A DNA stretch of 45,818 nucleotides from Kiritimatiellia bacterium (lineage in GTDB: Bacteria > Verrucomicrobiota > Kiritimatiellia > JAQICX01): NCBI GenBank assembly GCA_027858345.1, contig JAQICX010000018.1, positions 1-45,818 of the forward strand, given 5' to 3'. The position numbers and the translations under genes are program-made. How positions within the stretch are numbered: position 1 is the stretch's first letter; each line of letters opens with the position of its first letter. A model generated the notes under the pieces. The model made no database searches, was not told where the DNA came from, and saw only the letters and a list, made by a program, of their open reading frames with translations. This document shows positions 1 through 9,287 of the stretch, piece by piece.

Positions 1-126
1 GGACGACGTTGGGCTTAAAAAAAAATCAAGTAATAGCAGGCCTATTGCGTATTTTTTTGAAAGATTCAACGGAAGCCGCAGGACAAAGATTTACTGCGTT
101 TCATTAGTGAAATGCTCTAGGTTACA

Positions 127-187
127 GAATACCCCTCCCACCTCGCACGCGAGGTGACCTCCCCTAAAAGCGGGAGGAGTTTTGGCG
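127..187 (+). repeat. Dispersed palindromic repeat CACCTCGCACGCGAGGTG, copy 1
   Basis: GAATACCCCTCCCACCTCGCACGCGAGGTGACCTCCCCTAAAAGCGGGAGGAGTTTTGG; inverted near-identical copy at 45523-45580. Confidence 0.85.
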
Positions 188-377
188 TACAGACTCAGAT
201 GTTTATTATATAGAAGAACGTCCAACATCCAACTTTCAACATCCAATTTTGAATAAAGAAGAAAAAGAGCTGCCATTGCCAACAGTAATAAGTGTTACGG
301 ATAAGTTTCTCGCGGAATAATTCCTAACCTCGCAGATAAAAAACTATTCACTGTGTACCGTATACTGTGTACTTTTT

Positions 378-1151
378 TTACAGCTCGATTTGAAGTCCAT
401 CGTATGATGGGAAAATATTGTCAGGCAGGTTCTTTTCAAGATAATCATTGGAAAGCTCATGACAAATATGTGTAACATAAGAAGTTTTTGCATTAATCTT
501 CTGAAGCAACTCAACAGAGTTCTCAATTGTAAGATGTGTTGGATGAGGAGTATGACGCAGACCATCTAAAACCATAACATCCACATTTTTAACCCTATCA
601 AAAGTCTCCTGTGGCATTGAAGCACAGTCAGGAACATAAGCAAATTCTTTGCCATCCTCTGAAATGATATAACCTTGAGTATATTTGTTGCCATGCTCAA
701 CAACAATTGGTTCAATCATCGCAGAGCCAATCTGCATTGGAGAGTCAATTGGTTTGAACTCTATCAAAGGTCGATAAACACCAGAAACTTTCTGAGGCAT
801 AACATAGTCAAAGATTCGTTCAAGATCAACAAGTGTTTCGGGTGCAGCATAAGCATTTATGCATTGATGATTCTGAATGGTGTTATAACGTCTGATATCA
901 TCAAAACCAAAAATATGGTCAGCATGGGAATGGGTAAAAAAAACAGCATCAATATGAAGAATATTATAAGCTAAAACCTGTTCACGAAAATCAGGACTTG
1001 TATCAATAACAAAACACTGACCACCTGCTTCAACATACAAACCTGTTCTGGTTCTACGATCCTTAGGATTCTCAGATAAACATACATCACAGCGGCAACC
1101 AATCATTGGCACCCCTACCGATGTCCCTGTCCCCATAAATAAAACTTTCAC
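378..1151 (-). CDS. MBL-fold metal-dependent hydrolase (PhnP-like)
   Basis: 257 aa; MGTGTSVGVPMIGCRCDVC start and THSHADHIFGFDD metallo-beta-lactamase motif. Confidence 0.9.
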   Translation of the reverse strand: MKVLFMGTGTSVGVPMIGCRCDVCLSENPKDRRTRTGLYVEAGGQCFVIDTSPDFREQVLAYNILHIDAVFFTHSHADHIFGFDDIRRYNTIQNHQCINAYAAPETLVDLERIFDYVMPQKVSGVYRPLIEFKPIDSPMQIGSAMIEPIVVEHGNKYTQGYIISEDGKEFAYVPDCASMPQETFDRVKNVDVMVLDGLRHTPHPTHLTIENSVELLQKINAKTSYVTHICHELSNDYLEKNLPDNIFPSYDGLQIEL

Positions 1152-1537
1152 CTAAATCATCCCTCTATCTTTTTTTAATTCGATGTTAACTCTGAAATCC
1201 GCGTGGCAACGGCTCGTCTCCGTCGGTCAACGCCCGACGCTACAGCAGCTAACCGTGCAATCGCACCAGAAACCAAATTCCCGAGCCCATGGGACTCGGC
1301 TACAGACGTTGTTCTTTAAATCTACGTCAACTCTACAATCCACGCTGTAGCCGCATCGCATCGGTGCGGAATAAACACAACATGGGCGAACTTGCCGCCG
1401 TAGTCCCAACGGTGAAGGCTGAAGTCTGGTACAGCGAAGGTGGACGAGAAACGTCCTACTCACCACGTATCTCTTTGCACCGCTGGCTTCGCCAGCTCTT
1501 AATCTCAACCTTTATCTTAATCTCAATTTTTAATTGA

Positions 1538-2038
1538 TCAATGCACATCCTTATGCTCAGGGAAACTCAATCCCATGGCAATTTCAGGACAGGTAAGCGG
1601 AGACTCATAACGAGTACAATTTATGCAGCCAGTATAAATCTTGTGAATAAGCGATGCCTTGTCAACCTCAACAAAACCAAGCTTTTTAAAAAATCCTTTG
1701 GCAAATGTCAAAGCAATAATTTGTGTTGGTTTGAAGTCCTTAATATTATCAATTGCACTTGTAACCAATGCACTGCCAATACCCTTTTTCTGATACGACG
1801 AATGAACTGCAAGAGACTTTATTTCCAAAGTTGGCGCCTTGGGTTTGCCTATCTCCGGCAATATAGCCCATGAAACACAACCAAGAATTTGGCCTTTTTC
1901 TTCATACACAAAGAAGCGATCAATATTCTGAGAAATATTGGAAATTGATAATGATATTAACTTGTCAGTATGTTCCTGTATTAATTCAAAAATGCCATAG
2001 GCATCTGAAAACTTCGCTTTGCGAACATGGCTTTCCAT
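1538..2038 (-). CDS. GNAT N-acetyltransferase, possible single-domain N-acetylglutamate synthase
   Basis: 166 aa; GNAT core LAVHSSYQKKGIGSALV; C-terminal KIYTGCINCTRYESPLTCPEIAM resembles the Cys-rich tail of short ArgA-type enzymes. Confidence 0.8.
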   Translation of the reverse strand: MESHVRKAKFSDAYGIFELIQEHTDKLISLSISNISQNIDRFFVYEEKGQILGCVSWAILPEIGKPKAPTLEIKSLAVHSSYQKKGIGSALVTSAIDNIKDFKPTQIIALTFAKGFFKKLGFVEVDKASLIHKIYTGCINCTRYESPLTCPEIAMGLSFPEHKDVH

Positions 2039-2068
2039 AAATTTTCCTTGCTTGTTTATGGGTTATTT

Positions 2069-2352
2069 AGGGCTTCCTGTTCAATTTATAAAATGCACCT
2101 TATTAATGTTTTATACAAAAACACCAACGCTTATCTGCAAGTTTTTTAGCCATTCTAGTCCAAAAAGTGTGCAGACAACTTAATGTTATCATTCTATTCA
2201 TTTTATGAATTTGTAATGCAATATCACGCAACCTTTTACCTTGCAGCATGTTATCCCGCAAAGCGGGATCCCGGTCTGCGGGACCGCGGGCTAAAGGCGA
2301 AAAATGCTTTAAGGCAAAACTTTACGCAATCTTGCATTAAACAGTAACCCCT
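2069..2352. mobile_element. 284-bp MITE-like element, copy 1
   Basis: Imperfect TIRs AGGGCTTCCTGTTCAAT / ATTAAACAGTAACCCCT; flanking ATTT on both sides (2065-2068, 2353-2356); same length and internal blocks as 37863-38146. Confidence 0.65.
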
Positions 2353-2367
2353 ATTTAAAACAAAAAA

Positions 2368-2459
2368 TGGCGGAAGAAGAGGGATTCGAACCCCCGGTGG
2401 CTATGAAACCACACATGATTTCGAGTCATGCACATTCAACCGGACTCTGACATTCTTCC
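2368..2459 (-). tRNA. tRNA-Ser(CGA)
   Basis: Reverse complement GGAAGAA...TTCTTCCGCCA; anticodon stem-loop CATGA-CTCGAAA-TCATG, long variable arm, GGTTCGAATCC T-arm, encoded CCA. Confidence 0.95.
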
Positions 2460-2535
2460 TAAAACGCTGGCATTATATGAATTATTACAATAAATGTCCA
2501 ATAAAAACAATAGCTAAACATTTTTATAGCCTAAA

Positions 2536-2838
2536 TTTTTCGGTTGAGTCATTGCATGACGGTATATCCGTCGGTCATCGACCGACGCTACAGCCATTAA
2601 TTTTGCAATCGACGGTTAAACTGCAATTTTCATACTGTAGCCGCGTCGCCCCGGCGCGGAAAACTGCAATTTTCACACTGTAGCCGCGTCGCCCCGGGCG
2701 GAAAACTGCAACGAAGATCGTTGCTTTACCTTCCCGAGCCCACGGGACTCGGCTACAGGGGTATTCAACAATCGATGGTTAAACTGCACATTTTATACTG
2801 TAGCGGCGGTCGCTGACCGACGAAAAATATTTTTCCAG
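2536..2838. repeat. REP-like hairpin cluster with five GTAG-footed hairpins
   Basis: CGTCGGTCATCGACCGACG-CTAC, GTAG-CCGCGTCGCCCCGGCGCGG, GTAG-CCGCGTCGCCCCGGGCGG, CCGAGCCCACGGGACTCGG-CTAC, GTAG-CGGCGGTCGCTGACCGACG. Confidence 0.8.
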
Positions 2839-3054
2839 TTTGTCAGCAAAAAAAAGGATTTAAAAAAAATCAACAGCTTATTTTATTGACTTAAAAGTAT
2901 GCTTTTATCTCTCAACCAAAAAATTAAGGACGTTAGCCTTTGGATTGTTGGTCGTTAATCGCCTTGCATTAATTCACAAAATCCGACAGATCTATCGGAT
3001 CAGACATATCTGTCCGCTGGCTTTTCCAGCACTTCCCACAGCTGGCGGAGCCAG

Positions 3055-4494
3055 CTAAACCATATCAAAGATTTTGCCGGGATTCATAATATTGTTTGGG
3101 TCAAATGTTTTCTTGATTCCCTTTAGGAGAGCAAGATATTCTGGAGAAACAACTTGGTCCATATACTTTTTACGTTTATGCCCAATACCATGTTCACCAG
3201 AAAGCATACCACCAGTTCTTCTTAACATTGCATAAATTTCGCCAAGAATCAATGGAACGCTATCGTGCCATTTTTCGTCTGACCAATCCTCAGGACATGT
3301 CACCCTAGCATGAATATTGCCATCACCTGCATGACCAAAACATGGAATGATTATGCCATATTTTTTGGATATCTGTTCCAAAAACATAATTGCTTCAGGA
3401 ATTTGAGCAGGCGGCACAACAATATCTTCATTGCACTGACGTTTTGATATCAGATTAAATGCCTCAGCAATGTTACGTCGAACACTCCAGATTCTTTCAG
3501 AAGTTGAAGAATTGTCAGCAACATATACTTCTGTTGCTCCCCCCTCTTTACAGAATTTGCCAATTGTAATATATTGCTCTTCAAGCTCCTCTGCATCGTT
3601 GCCATCAACAGAAATCAACAGCATTGCACCACAATTCTGATAAGGAAGACTCTCGTTTAGATATTCACATCCAGCTTGTACTGAAAGCTTATCCATAAAC
3701 TCAACAGATGTTGGAATGATTCCACCTTCTGTAATAATCTTTGGAACCATTGAGATTGCTTCATCACTTGAATTAAAAAGACATAATAAATCTGCCTGCA
3801 AGGTTGGTCTTGGAATTAGTTTCAAAATTATTTTTGTAAAGATACCCAAAGTACCCTCTGAACCAACCATAAGCTGCACAAGATTATATCCAGTAACATT
3901 CTTAACCAGTTTTCCACCAAGTTCAATAATATCACCTGTCGGAGTTACAACTTCCAGCCCAAGAACATATCGCGCTGTCACACCATACTTAATGGCTTTT
4001 CCGCCACCAGCATTTTCCGCAACATTACCGGCAATATAGCAAGTTTCGACACTCATTGGATAGCCGGCATAAAAAAGTCCAGTACCTTCAAGGTGCTCAT
4101 TGATGTCATTGGCAACAACGCCTGGTTCAACAACAATCATCATATTTTCTCTGTCAATCTCAATGATTTTGTTCATTCTATCAATAGAAATAACAATTCC
4201 CTTGCAACATGGAACACATCCTCCGGAAAGGCCGCTGCCTGCACCTCTAGGTGTTAGAGGAACATTTTCTCTGTTGGCAAGCTTAACAATCTCCGCAATC
4301 TCTTCCTTATTTGAAGGACGTACAACAGCCTCAGGCATTGTTCGATATGCCGGATCAGGAACTTCATCTTTAGAATATTGCTCCAAGCTCTCCACATCAT
4401 CAAAGATTACATATTTTTCACCAACAATTGCTTCAAGTTGTTTTACAATTTCTGGTGTCACAGGATTAAAATTATATAGTTCAAATTCGTTCAT
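3055..4494 (-). CDS. glcD: FAD-binding oxidase, GlcD/D-lactate dehydrogenase family
   Basis: 479 aa; FAD-binding PRGAGSGLSGGCVP and C-terminal GEHGIGHKRKKYM; overlaps etfA. Confidence 0.92.
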   Translation of the reverse strand: MNEFELYNFNPVTPEIVKQLEAIVGEKYVIFDDVESLEQYSKDEVPDPAYRTMPEAVVRPSNKEEIAEIVKLANRENVPLTPRGAGSGLSGGCVPCCKGIVISIDRMNKIIEIDRENMMIVVEPGVVANDINEHLEGTGLFYAGYPMSVETCYIAGNVAENAGGGKAIKYGVTARYVLGLEVVTPTGDIIELGGKLVKNVTGYNLVQLMVGSEGTLGIFTKIILKLIPRPTLQADLLCLFNSSDEAISMVPKIITEGGIIPTSVEFMDKLSVQAGCEYLNESLPYQNCGAMLLISVDGNDAEELEEQYITIGKFCKEGGATEVYVADNSSTSERIWSVRRNIAEAFNLISKRQCNEDIVVPPAQIPEAIMFLEQISKKYGIIIPCFGHAGDGNIHARVTCPEDWSDEKWHDSVPLILGEIYAMLRRTGGMLSGEHGIGHKRKKYMDQVVSPEYLALLKGIKKTFDPNNIMNPGKIFDMV

Positions 4495-5489
4495 TATAGA
4501 GACTCCCCATTTTTAAGCTTTGCAATTAAAACAGGAACAATTTCAAAAAGATCCCCTACCATACCAATATCAGCAACCTTAAAAATCTGAGCTTCAGGAT
4601 CCTTATTTATTGCTATAATGTTTTCAGCCGTCTGCATTCCAGCCAATTGCTGGATTGCACCAGAAACACCAATAGAAACACAAAGCTTTGGATTTATTGT
4701 TTTCCCACTCAAACCAACTTGATGTGGATAACTGAGCCAACCTCTATCAACAACATCGCGAGTTGCACCGAGTGCTGCACCAAGCAGATCACATAGTTCA
4801 CGAATCAATTTAATATTTTCAGCACGCTTAATACCACGACCAACAATAACAACCTTATCAGCTTCCTGCAGTTGAAGTTCCTCGCTTGACAGCACAAGCT
4901 CTTTACGTTTGATATTTGATGACAAATCAAAGTCATTACCATCAACACGAACAATCTCGCCTACTCTACCTTCAACAGGTGCTGCAGGCTTTGAAGAGTG
5001 TGGACGAACAGTTGCCATCTGCGGCATGAATCCTTGGGTTCTAATGGTTGCCATTATGTTACCACCAATTGCCGGACGAGTCTGAAGCAGTTTGCCCTCT
5101 TCGTCAATATCAAGCACCGTGCAGTCAGCTGTCAAACCAGTATGAGCAGTCATTGCAACATATGGCATAAGTGTTCTACCAGTACTTGTGGCAGCAGCAA
5201 TAATAATTTCAGGCTCATACTTATCAATCATTCCAAGCATACATCTCGAGTATGCTTCATTGTCAAAATGTTTTAATTCAGGGGCTTCAATAGCAAGCAC
5301 AAAATCTGCACCTCTATCAATCAGCTTCTGCAACTCAGCATCTCCAAGGTTGGCACCAAAAATAACAGCAGCAACCTGACAATTTTTCTTTTTGCTTAAA
5401 TCTTTTGCACGTCCAAGCAACTCATAAGAAACCTTTAAAATCTCCCCTTCAAACTGCTCTGCGAGTATCCATAGTTTTGCATTGTTCAT
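4494..5489 (-). CDS. etfA: Electron transfer flavoprotein alpha subunit
   Basis: 331 aa; C-terminal FAD domain with SGAIQQLAGMQTAENIIAINKDPEAQIFKVADIGMVGD. Confidence 0.95.
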   Translation of the reverse strand: MNNAKLWILAEQFEGEILKVSYELLGRAKDLSKKKNCQVAAVIFGANLGDAELQKLIDRGADFVLAIEAPELKHFDNEAYSRCMLGMIDKYEPEIIIAAATSTGRTLMPYVAMTAHTGLTADCTVLDIDEEGKLLQTRPAIGGNIMATIRTQGFMPQMATVRPHSSKPAAPVEGRVGEIVRVDGNDFDLSSNIKRKELVLSSEELQLQEADKVVIVGRGIKRAENIKLIRELCDLLGAALGATRDVVDRGWLSYPHQVGLSGKTINPKLCVSIGVSGAIQQLAGMQTAENIIAINKDPEAQIFKVADIGMVGDLFEIVPVLIAKLKNGESL

Positions 5490-6286
5490 TATAGAGCCTC
5501 CTTTGAATCAAGAAATGCATATAGTTTATCTACACCTGCATGAATTGTTGCATCATCTTTGGCAAACAACAGCTCACACTCCCTGGTAACCTTTGGTCTG
5601 AAAATCTTAGCAACTCTTGTAGGAGAACCCTTCAATCCAATATAGTCAGGATTCAATTTCAACATATCAGCTGTGATAAGCTGAATATCTGCCGCTTTTG
5701 CTCTAATCTTTCCATCAAGAGTTGGCAGTCTTGGTGTTGCAACTTCTTTAACAACAGTCAACAAACATGGCAAAGCAACATCAAGCATTTCATCACCTTG
5801 TTCGACCTGTCTTGAAAGAGAAACAGAATTGTTATTAAAAGATTCAATTGCGTTGATATAACTTGCAACCGGCAGAGACAAATGAGCAGCAACCTCTGGT
5901 CCGACTTGACCTGTATCGCCATCTGTGGCTCTTTCACCACAAATTATCATATCAACATCGCCCAAAAGTTTAATAGTCTCACCAAGAATATATGAAGTTG
6001 CCCAAGTATCTGATCCGGCAAAAGCTCTATCGCTCACAAGAACTCCTTTATCAATCCCCATTGACAAAGCCTCTTTAATACAGATGTCAGCCTTTGGTGG
6101 TCCCATACTTACAGCAACAGTTTCACCACCATATTGATCCTTCAAACTTATTGCAGCTTCAATTGCATACAAGTCCAGTGGATTGACAATCGACTCAACT
6201 CCTTCTCGAATAACGGTCCCCGTCTCCTCATCCATCTTCACAGATTTTGTTTCAGGAACCTGTTTAATTAACACAACTATTCTCAT
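5489..6286 (-). CDS. etfB: Electron transfer flavoprotein beta subunit
   Basis: 265 aa; MRIVVLIKQVPET start, GERATDGDTGQVGPEVAAHL. Confidence 0.95.
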   Translation of the reverse strand: MRIVVLIKQVPETKSVKMDEETGTVIREGVESIVNPLDLYAIEAAISLKDQYGGETVAVSMGPPKADICIKEALSMGIDKGVLVSDRAFAGSDTWATSYILGETIKLLGDVDMIICGERATDGDTGQVGPEVAAHLSLPVASYINAIESFNNNSVSLSRQVEQGDEMLDVALPCLLTVVKEVATPRLPTLDGKIRAKAADIQLITADMLKLNPDYIGLKGSPTRVAKIFRPKVTRECELLFAKDDATIHAGVDKLYAFLDSKEAL

Positions 6287-6540
6287 AATATTCCTTTAAA
6301 TTTTCTAAAAATAATAAATTCGTTCGCAATTCTACACAAAAACAGATAATAAATCAAACCACTAAATGCGGAAATCTAAATTATTATTATCTGACGGATC
6401 GGACGTATCAAATGAATTCACCAGATCCGACATCTTGGTCAGATCTGACCGATCAAAAAGTTGTTTTATCAGAAACCACTTGAAACAACAAGAGCGATGT
6501 TGTATTATGATATTCAAAACCAACCGACAGAAAGAGAGAC

Positions 6541-7851
6541 ATGAAAAAAAACATCCTGCTTATAACAACGGATCAGCAAAGTGCGACAATGCTAAGTTGC
6601 TCTGGAAACAGAGATTTACAAACCCCTAACATGGATTCTTTGGCAAAGGATGGAGTTCGTTTTGAAAAGGCATACCCCGCCCAACCACTATGCATTCCTC
6701 AACGTTGTTCTTGGTATACAGGGCTCATGCCTCACCAACATGGCGTCACTTTCAACGTTAATGAAAGACCAATGACATCGGAATATATGATGGGGCAAAT
6801 CTTCAGAGATGCGGGCTATGCAACCGGATACTCGGGGAAATGGCATATTAACACACCACCAGAGAACAAGAAACGCCATGGATTTGAGTGGACGAACAAT
6901 ATCCGTTGCAATGGTGCTGATGCAGGAATCGTACCTGATTTCAAAACATTTCTTGACCAGACAGAAGAAAAACCTTTCCTTTTTTCTGCATCTTTCAACA
7001 ATCCCCACAACATATGTGAAGCATCTCGTGGATATCTGCTTCCTGATGGCAATCCAGGCATGATTGAAAATCTTGAACAATTACCACAACTGCCAGACAA
7101 CTTCTCTATTCCAGAAAATGAACCATCAATCATACGACAAGTTCAACAAAAGTACAAATATCCAACCCTTAAATGGGATGAGTTTCGCTGGCGTATGCAT
7201 CGTTGGTACTACTGCAGACTAACAGAGTTGGTGGATAGCCATATTGGAGAACTTCTGCAGGTCTTGAAAGAAAGTGGGCATTGGGATGACACTCTGATAG
7301 TGTTCTCAAGTGACCACGGGGACGGCAACGGTCATCACCATTGGACTTACAAACAGGTGCTGTACGATGAATCGGCAAGAGTACCATTTATAGTGACCCA
7401 ACCAAACAGCGGGCTAAACCTTGTGGATGAAAAACAACTGATTAATACAGGAATAGATATGATTCCAACACTTTGTGGACTTGCACAAATAGACTGTCCA
7501 GATCATCTTAAAGGACTTGATTGGTCAGACACATTGTCTGGCGACGAACTCCCAATGAAACGCGACCATGTCATTACAGAAACAGAGTTTGGAAAATTCG
7601 GACACCCATCAGGCTATCTTGGTCGTACGGTGCGGACTCAACATTACAAGTACATGGTTTATAGCGAGGGAGATAACCATGAGTTTTTTGTCGACATGGC
7701 AAATGATCCAGGTGAGACAATTAACCTAGTCGGTAACCCAAACCATCAAGATGAATTGGATCGCCATCGAATCTTGCTGCGGAACTACATTAAAGAGACA
7801 GATGACATATTCCCAATGGAAATGGTGCAGCTGGCTTCGCCAGCAGATTAA
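6541..7851 (+). CDS. Sulfatase, type I Cys
   Basis: 436 aa; PLCIPQRCSWYTGLMPHQHG (C-x-P-x-R), VFSSDHGDGNGHH metal site. Confidence 0.94.
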   Translation: MKKNILLITTDQQSATMLSCSGNRDLQTPNMDSLAKDGVRFEKAYPAQPLCIPQRCSWYTGLMPHQHGVTFNVNERPMTSEYMMGQIFRDAGYATGYSGKWHINTPPENKKRHGFEWTNNIRCNGADAGIVPDFKTFLDQTEEKPFLFSASFNNPHNICEASRGYLLPDGNPGMIENLEQLPQLPDNFSIPENEPSIIRQVQQKYKYPTLKWDEFRWRMHRWYYCRLTELVDSHIGELLQVLKESGHWDDTLIVFSSDHGDGNGHHHWTYKQVLYDESARVPFIVTQPNSGLNLVDEKQLINTGIDMIPTLCGLAQIDCPDHLKGLDWSDTLSGDELPMKRDHVITETEFGKFGHPSGYLGRTVRTQHYKYMVYSEGDNHEFFVDMANDPGETINLVGNPNHQDELDRHRILLRNYIKETDDIFPMEMVQLASPAD

Positions 7852-7967
7852 GATAAAGGTTAAGGTCAAGATTAAGAAGCTCGCTGCGTTCGCCAAAATA
7901 AGAGTTACGAGTTAAGAGATAATTTTATTCAAGCTTCGCACGTTGGTCTTAAGTGGATGACAAATTG

Positions 7968-8100
7968 GAAAAATATTTTCAGGCGGTCAACGACCGCCAC
8001 TACAGTATGAAATTTGCAGTTTAACGGTTAATTGCAAAATTAATGGCTGTAGCGTCGGTCGATGACCGACGAATATGCCGTCATGCTATGACTCTCAACC
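7968..8100 (-). repeat. Compact REP-like pair, inverted copy
   Basis: GGAAAAATATTTTCAGGCGGTCAACGACCGCC...GTAG-CGTCGGTCGATGACCGACG...GCCGTCATGCTATGACTCTCAACC; reverse complement of the 31008-31151 unit. Confidence 0.75.
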
Positions 8101-8471
8101 TTTGTTTAGACCAACAAAATCAGCAAATGAGAGCTAATTTTTTTGTGGTTTCATTCTTCGCTTTGCAAACTTCGCAGGACACAGTTGGGTGATAAAGTTG
8201 AAAATTATATTTAAAAAGGCGGGGTGAAGCACCCCGACCCTACAAAACACCTGCGAATCAACCTTTTAGCTTTGGTTGCAGCATCCGCAACTTTCTTGTC
8301 ACGCCGTAGTCTGGAACAGCGAAGGAGGAAGGATCGGGGTCCGTGACCCCGCCAAAAAGTGTGTTCAACCGGAAAAATCGTGGAAACAAACTATTAATCC
8401 AAAAAAGGATTGATATTTTTGTTGGAAGATAATATCATTACCTATATATTTTAATTAACAAAAGGGAAATA

Positions 8472-9287
8472 ATGAATTGTATAAACAGTGAGATAATGGA
8501 GGAAATCACAAATCCTTTTCCAGGAGAAGAAATCGTTTGTGCAACAGTGCTTGGTTCTGGTTGGGGTGAAGCAATTGAAAACTTTAATATTATTCAAAAG
8601 ATTGATTATTCAGACATTCCCCTACTTGGTCAGACAACTGTCATAGGTCATGCCGGCAGCCTGCTGCTGATTGAGCATGAAGGACGCAAATTTATTGTAT
8701 TCCAAGGGCGTCGTCACTTTTATGAAAACAAGGGCTGGTTACCAGTACTTGTCCCGGTCCTTATGTGCATCAAAATGGGCATTAAAAATATACTTTTAAC
8801 AAATGCTGGTGGTGGATTATCAGAAAATATGTCGCCAAGCGATGTAATGGTTATATCTGACCATATAAACATGATGGGCTGCAATCCTTTGATGATGATT
8901 GATTTGCCAGACATTTTTCCAATGTTTTCCGATCAAAGCTATATATATTGCAAAGAGCTTCAAAATAAACTTTTTGTTTCGGCAGTTAAAGCTGATTTAC
9001 AAGTTCATAAAGGTGTTTATCTTGCTGTAACAGGTCCGACATTTGAAACACCAGCAGAAATTCGAGCATACAAAACAATGGGTGCAAGTGCAGTGGGCAT
9101 GTCGACAGTTCCAACAGCAATGGTGGCAAATGCAGCGGGATTGAAAGTTGCCGGGATGACATGTATATCAAATCTTGGAGCAGGACTATCTCCAAACGCT
9201 CTGACTCATGAAGAAGTTTCAGAAAATGTGGGGGCAGTCATCCCAAAGATGGCTAAGATGCTCGGGAACTTCTGGGCGGGGGTTTAG
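8472..9287 (+). CDS. Purine nucleoside phosphorylase
   Basis: 271 aa; LGSGWG, GRRHFYE, NAGGGLSE, GPTFETPAEIRAYKTMGASAVGMSTVPTAMVAN. Confidence 0.95.
   Translation: MNCINSEIMEEITNPFPGEEIVCATVLGSGWGEAIENFNIIQKIDYSDIPLLGQTTVIGHAGSLLLIEHEGRKFIVFQGRRHFYENKGWLPVLVPVLMCIKMGIKNILLTNAGGGLSENMSPSDVMVISDHINMMGCNPLMMIDLPDIFPMFSDQSYIYCKELQNKLFVSAVKADLQVHKGVYLAVTGPTFETPAEIRAYKTMGASAVGMSTVPTAMVANAAGLKVAGMTCISNLGAGLSPNALTHEEVSENVGAVIPKMAKMLGNFWAGV

Noticed and set aside
91-282. 63-aa minus-strand ORF at the left edge
   Set aside because: Entirely composed of dispersed repeat and heptamer tract (translated as LDVESWMLDVLL); no RBS or domain.
1227-1537. Opposed 93-aa and 82-aa ORFs
   Set aside because: They translate REP-like hairpins and a hexamer tract; no protein-like features.
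2536-2838. Possible CRISPR array
   Set aside because: Hairpins differ in sequence and orientation, spacing is irregular and no cas genes are present; the pattern fits REP clusters.
6688-7133. Antisense ORFs within the sulfatase
   Set aside because: Shadow ORFs opposite a strongly supported CDS.
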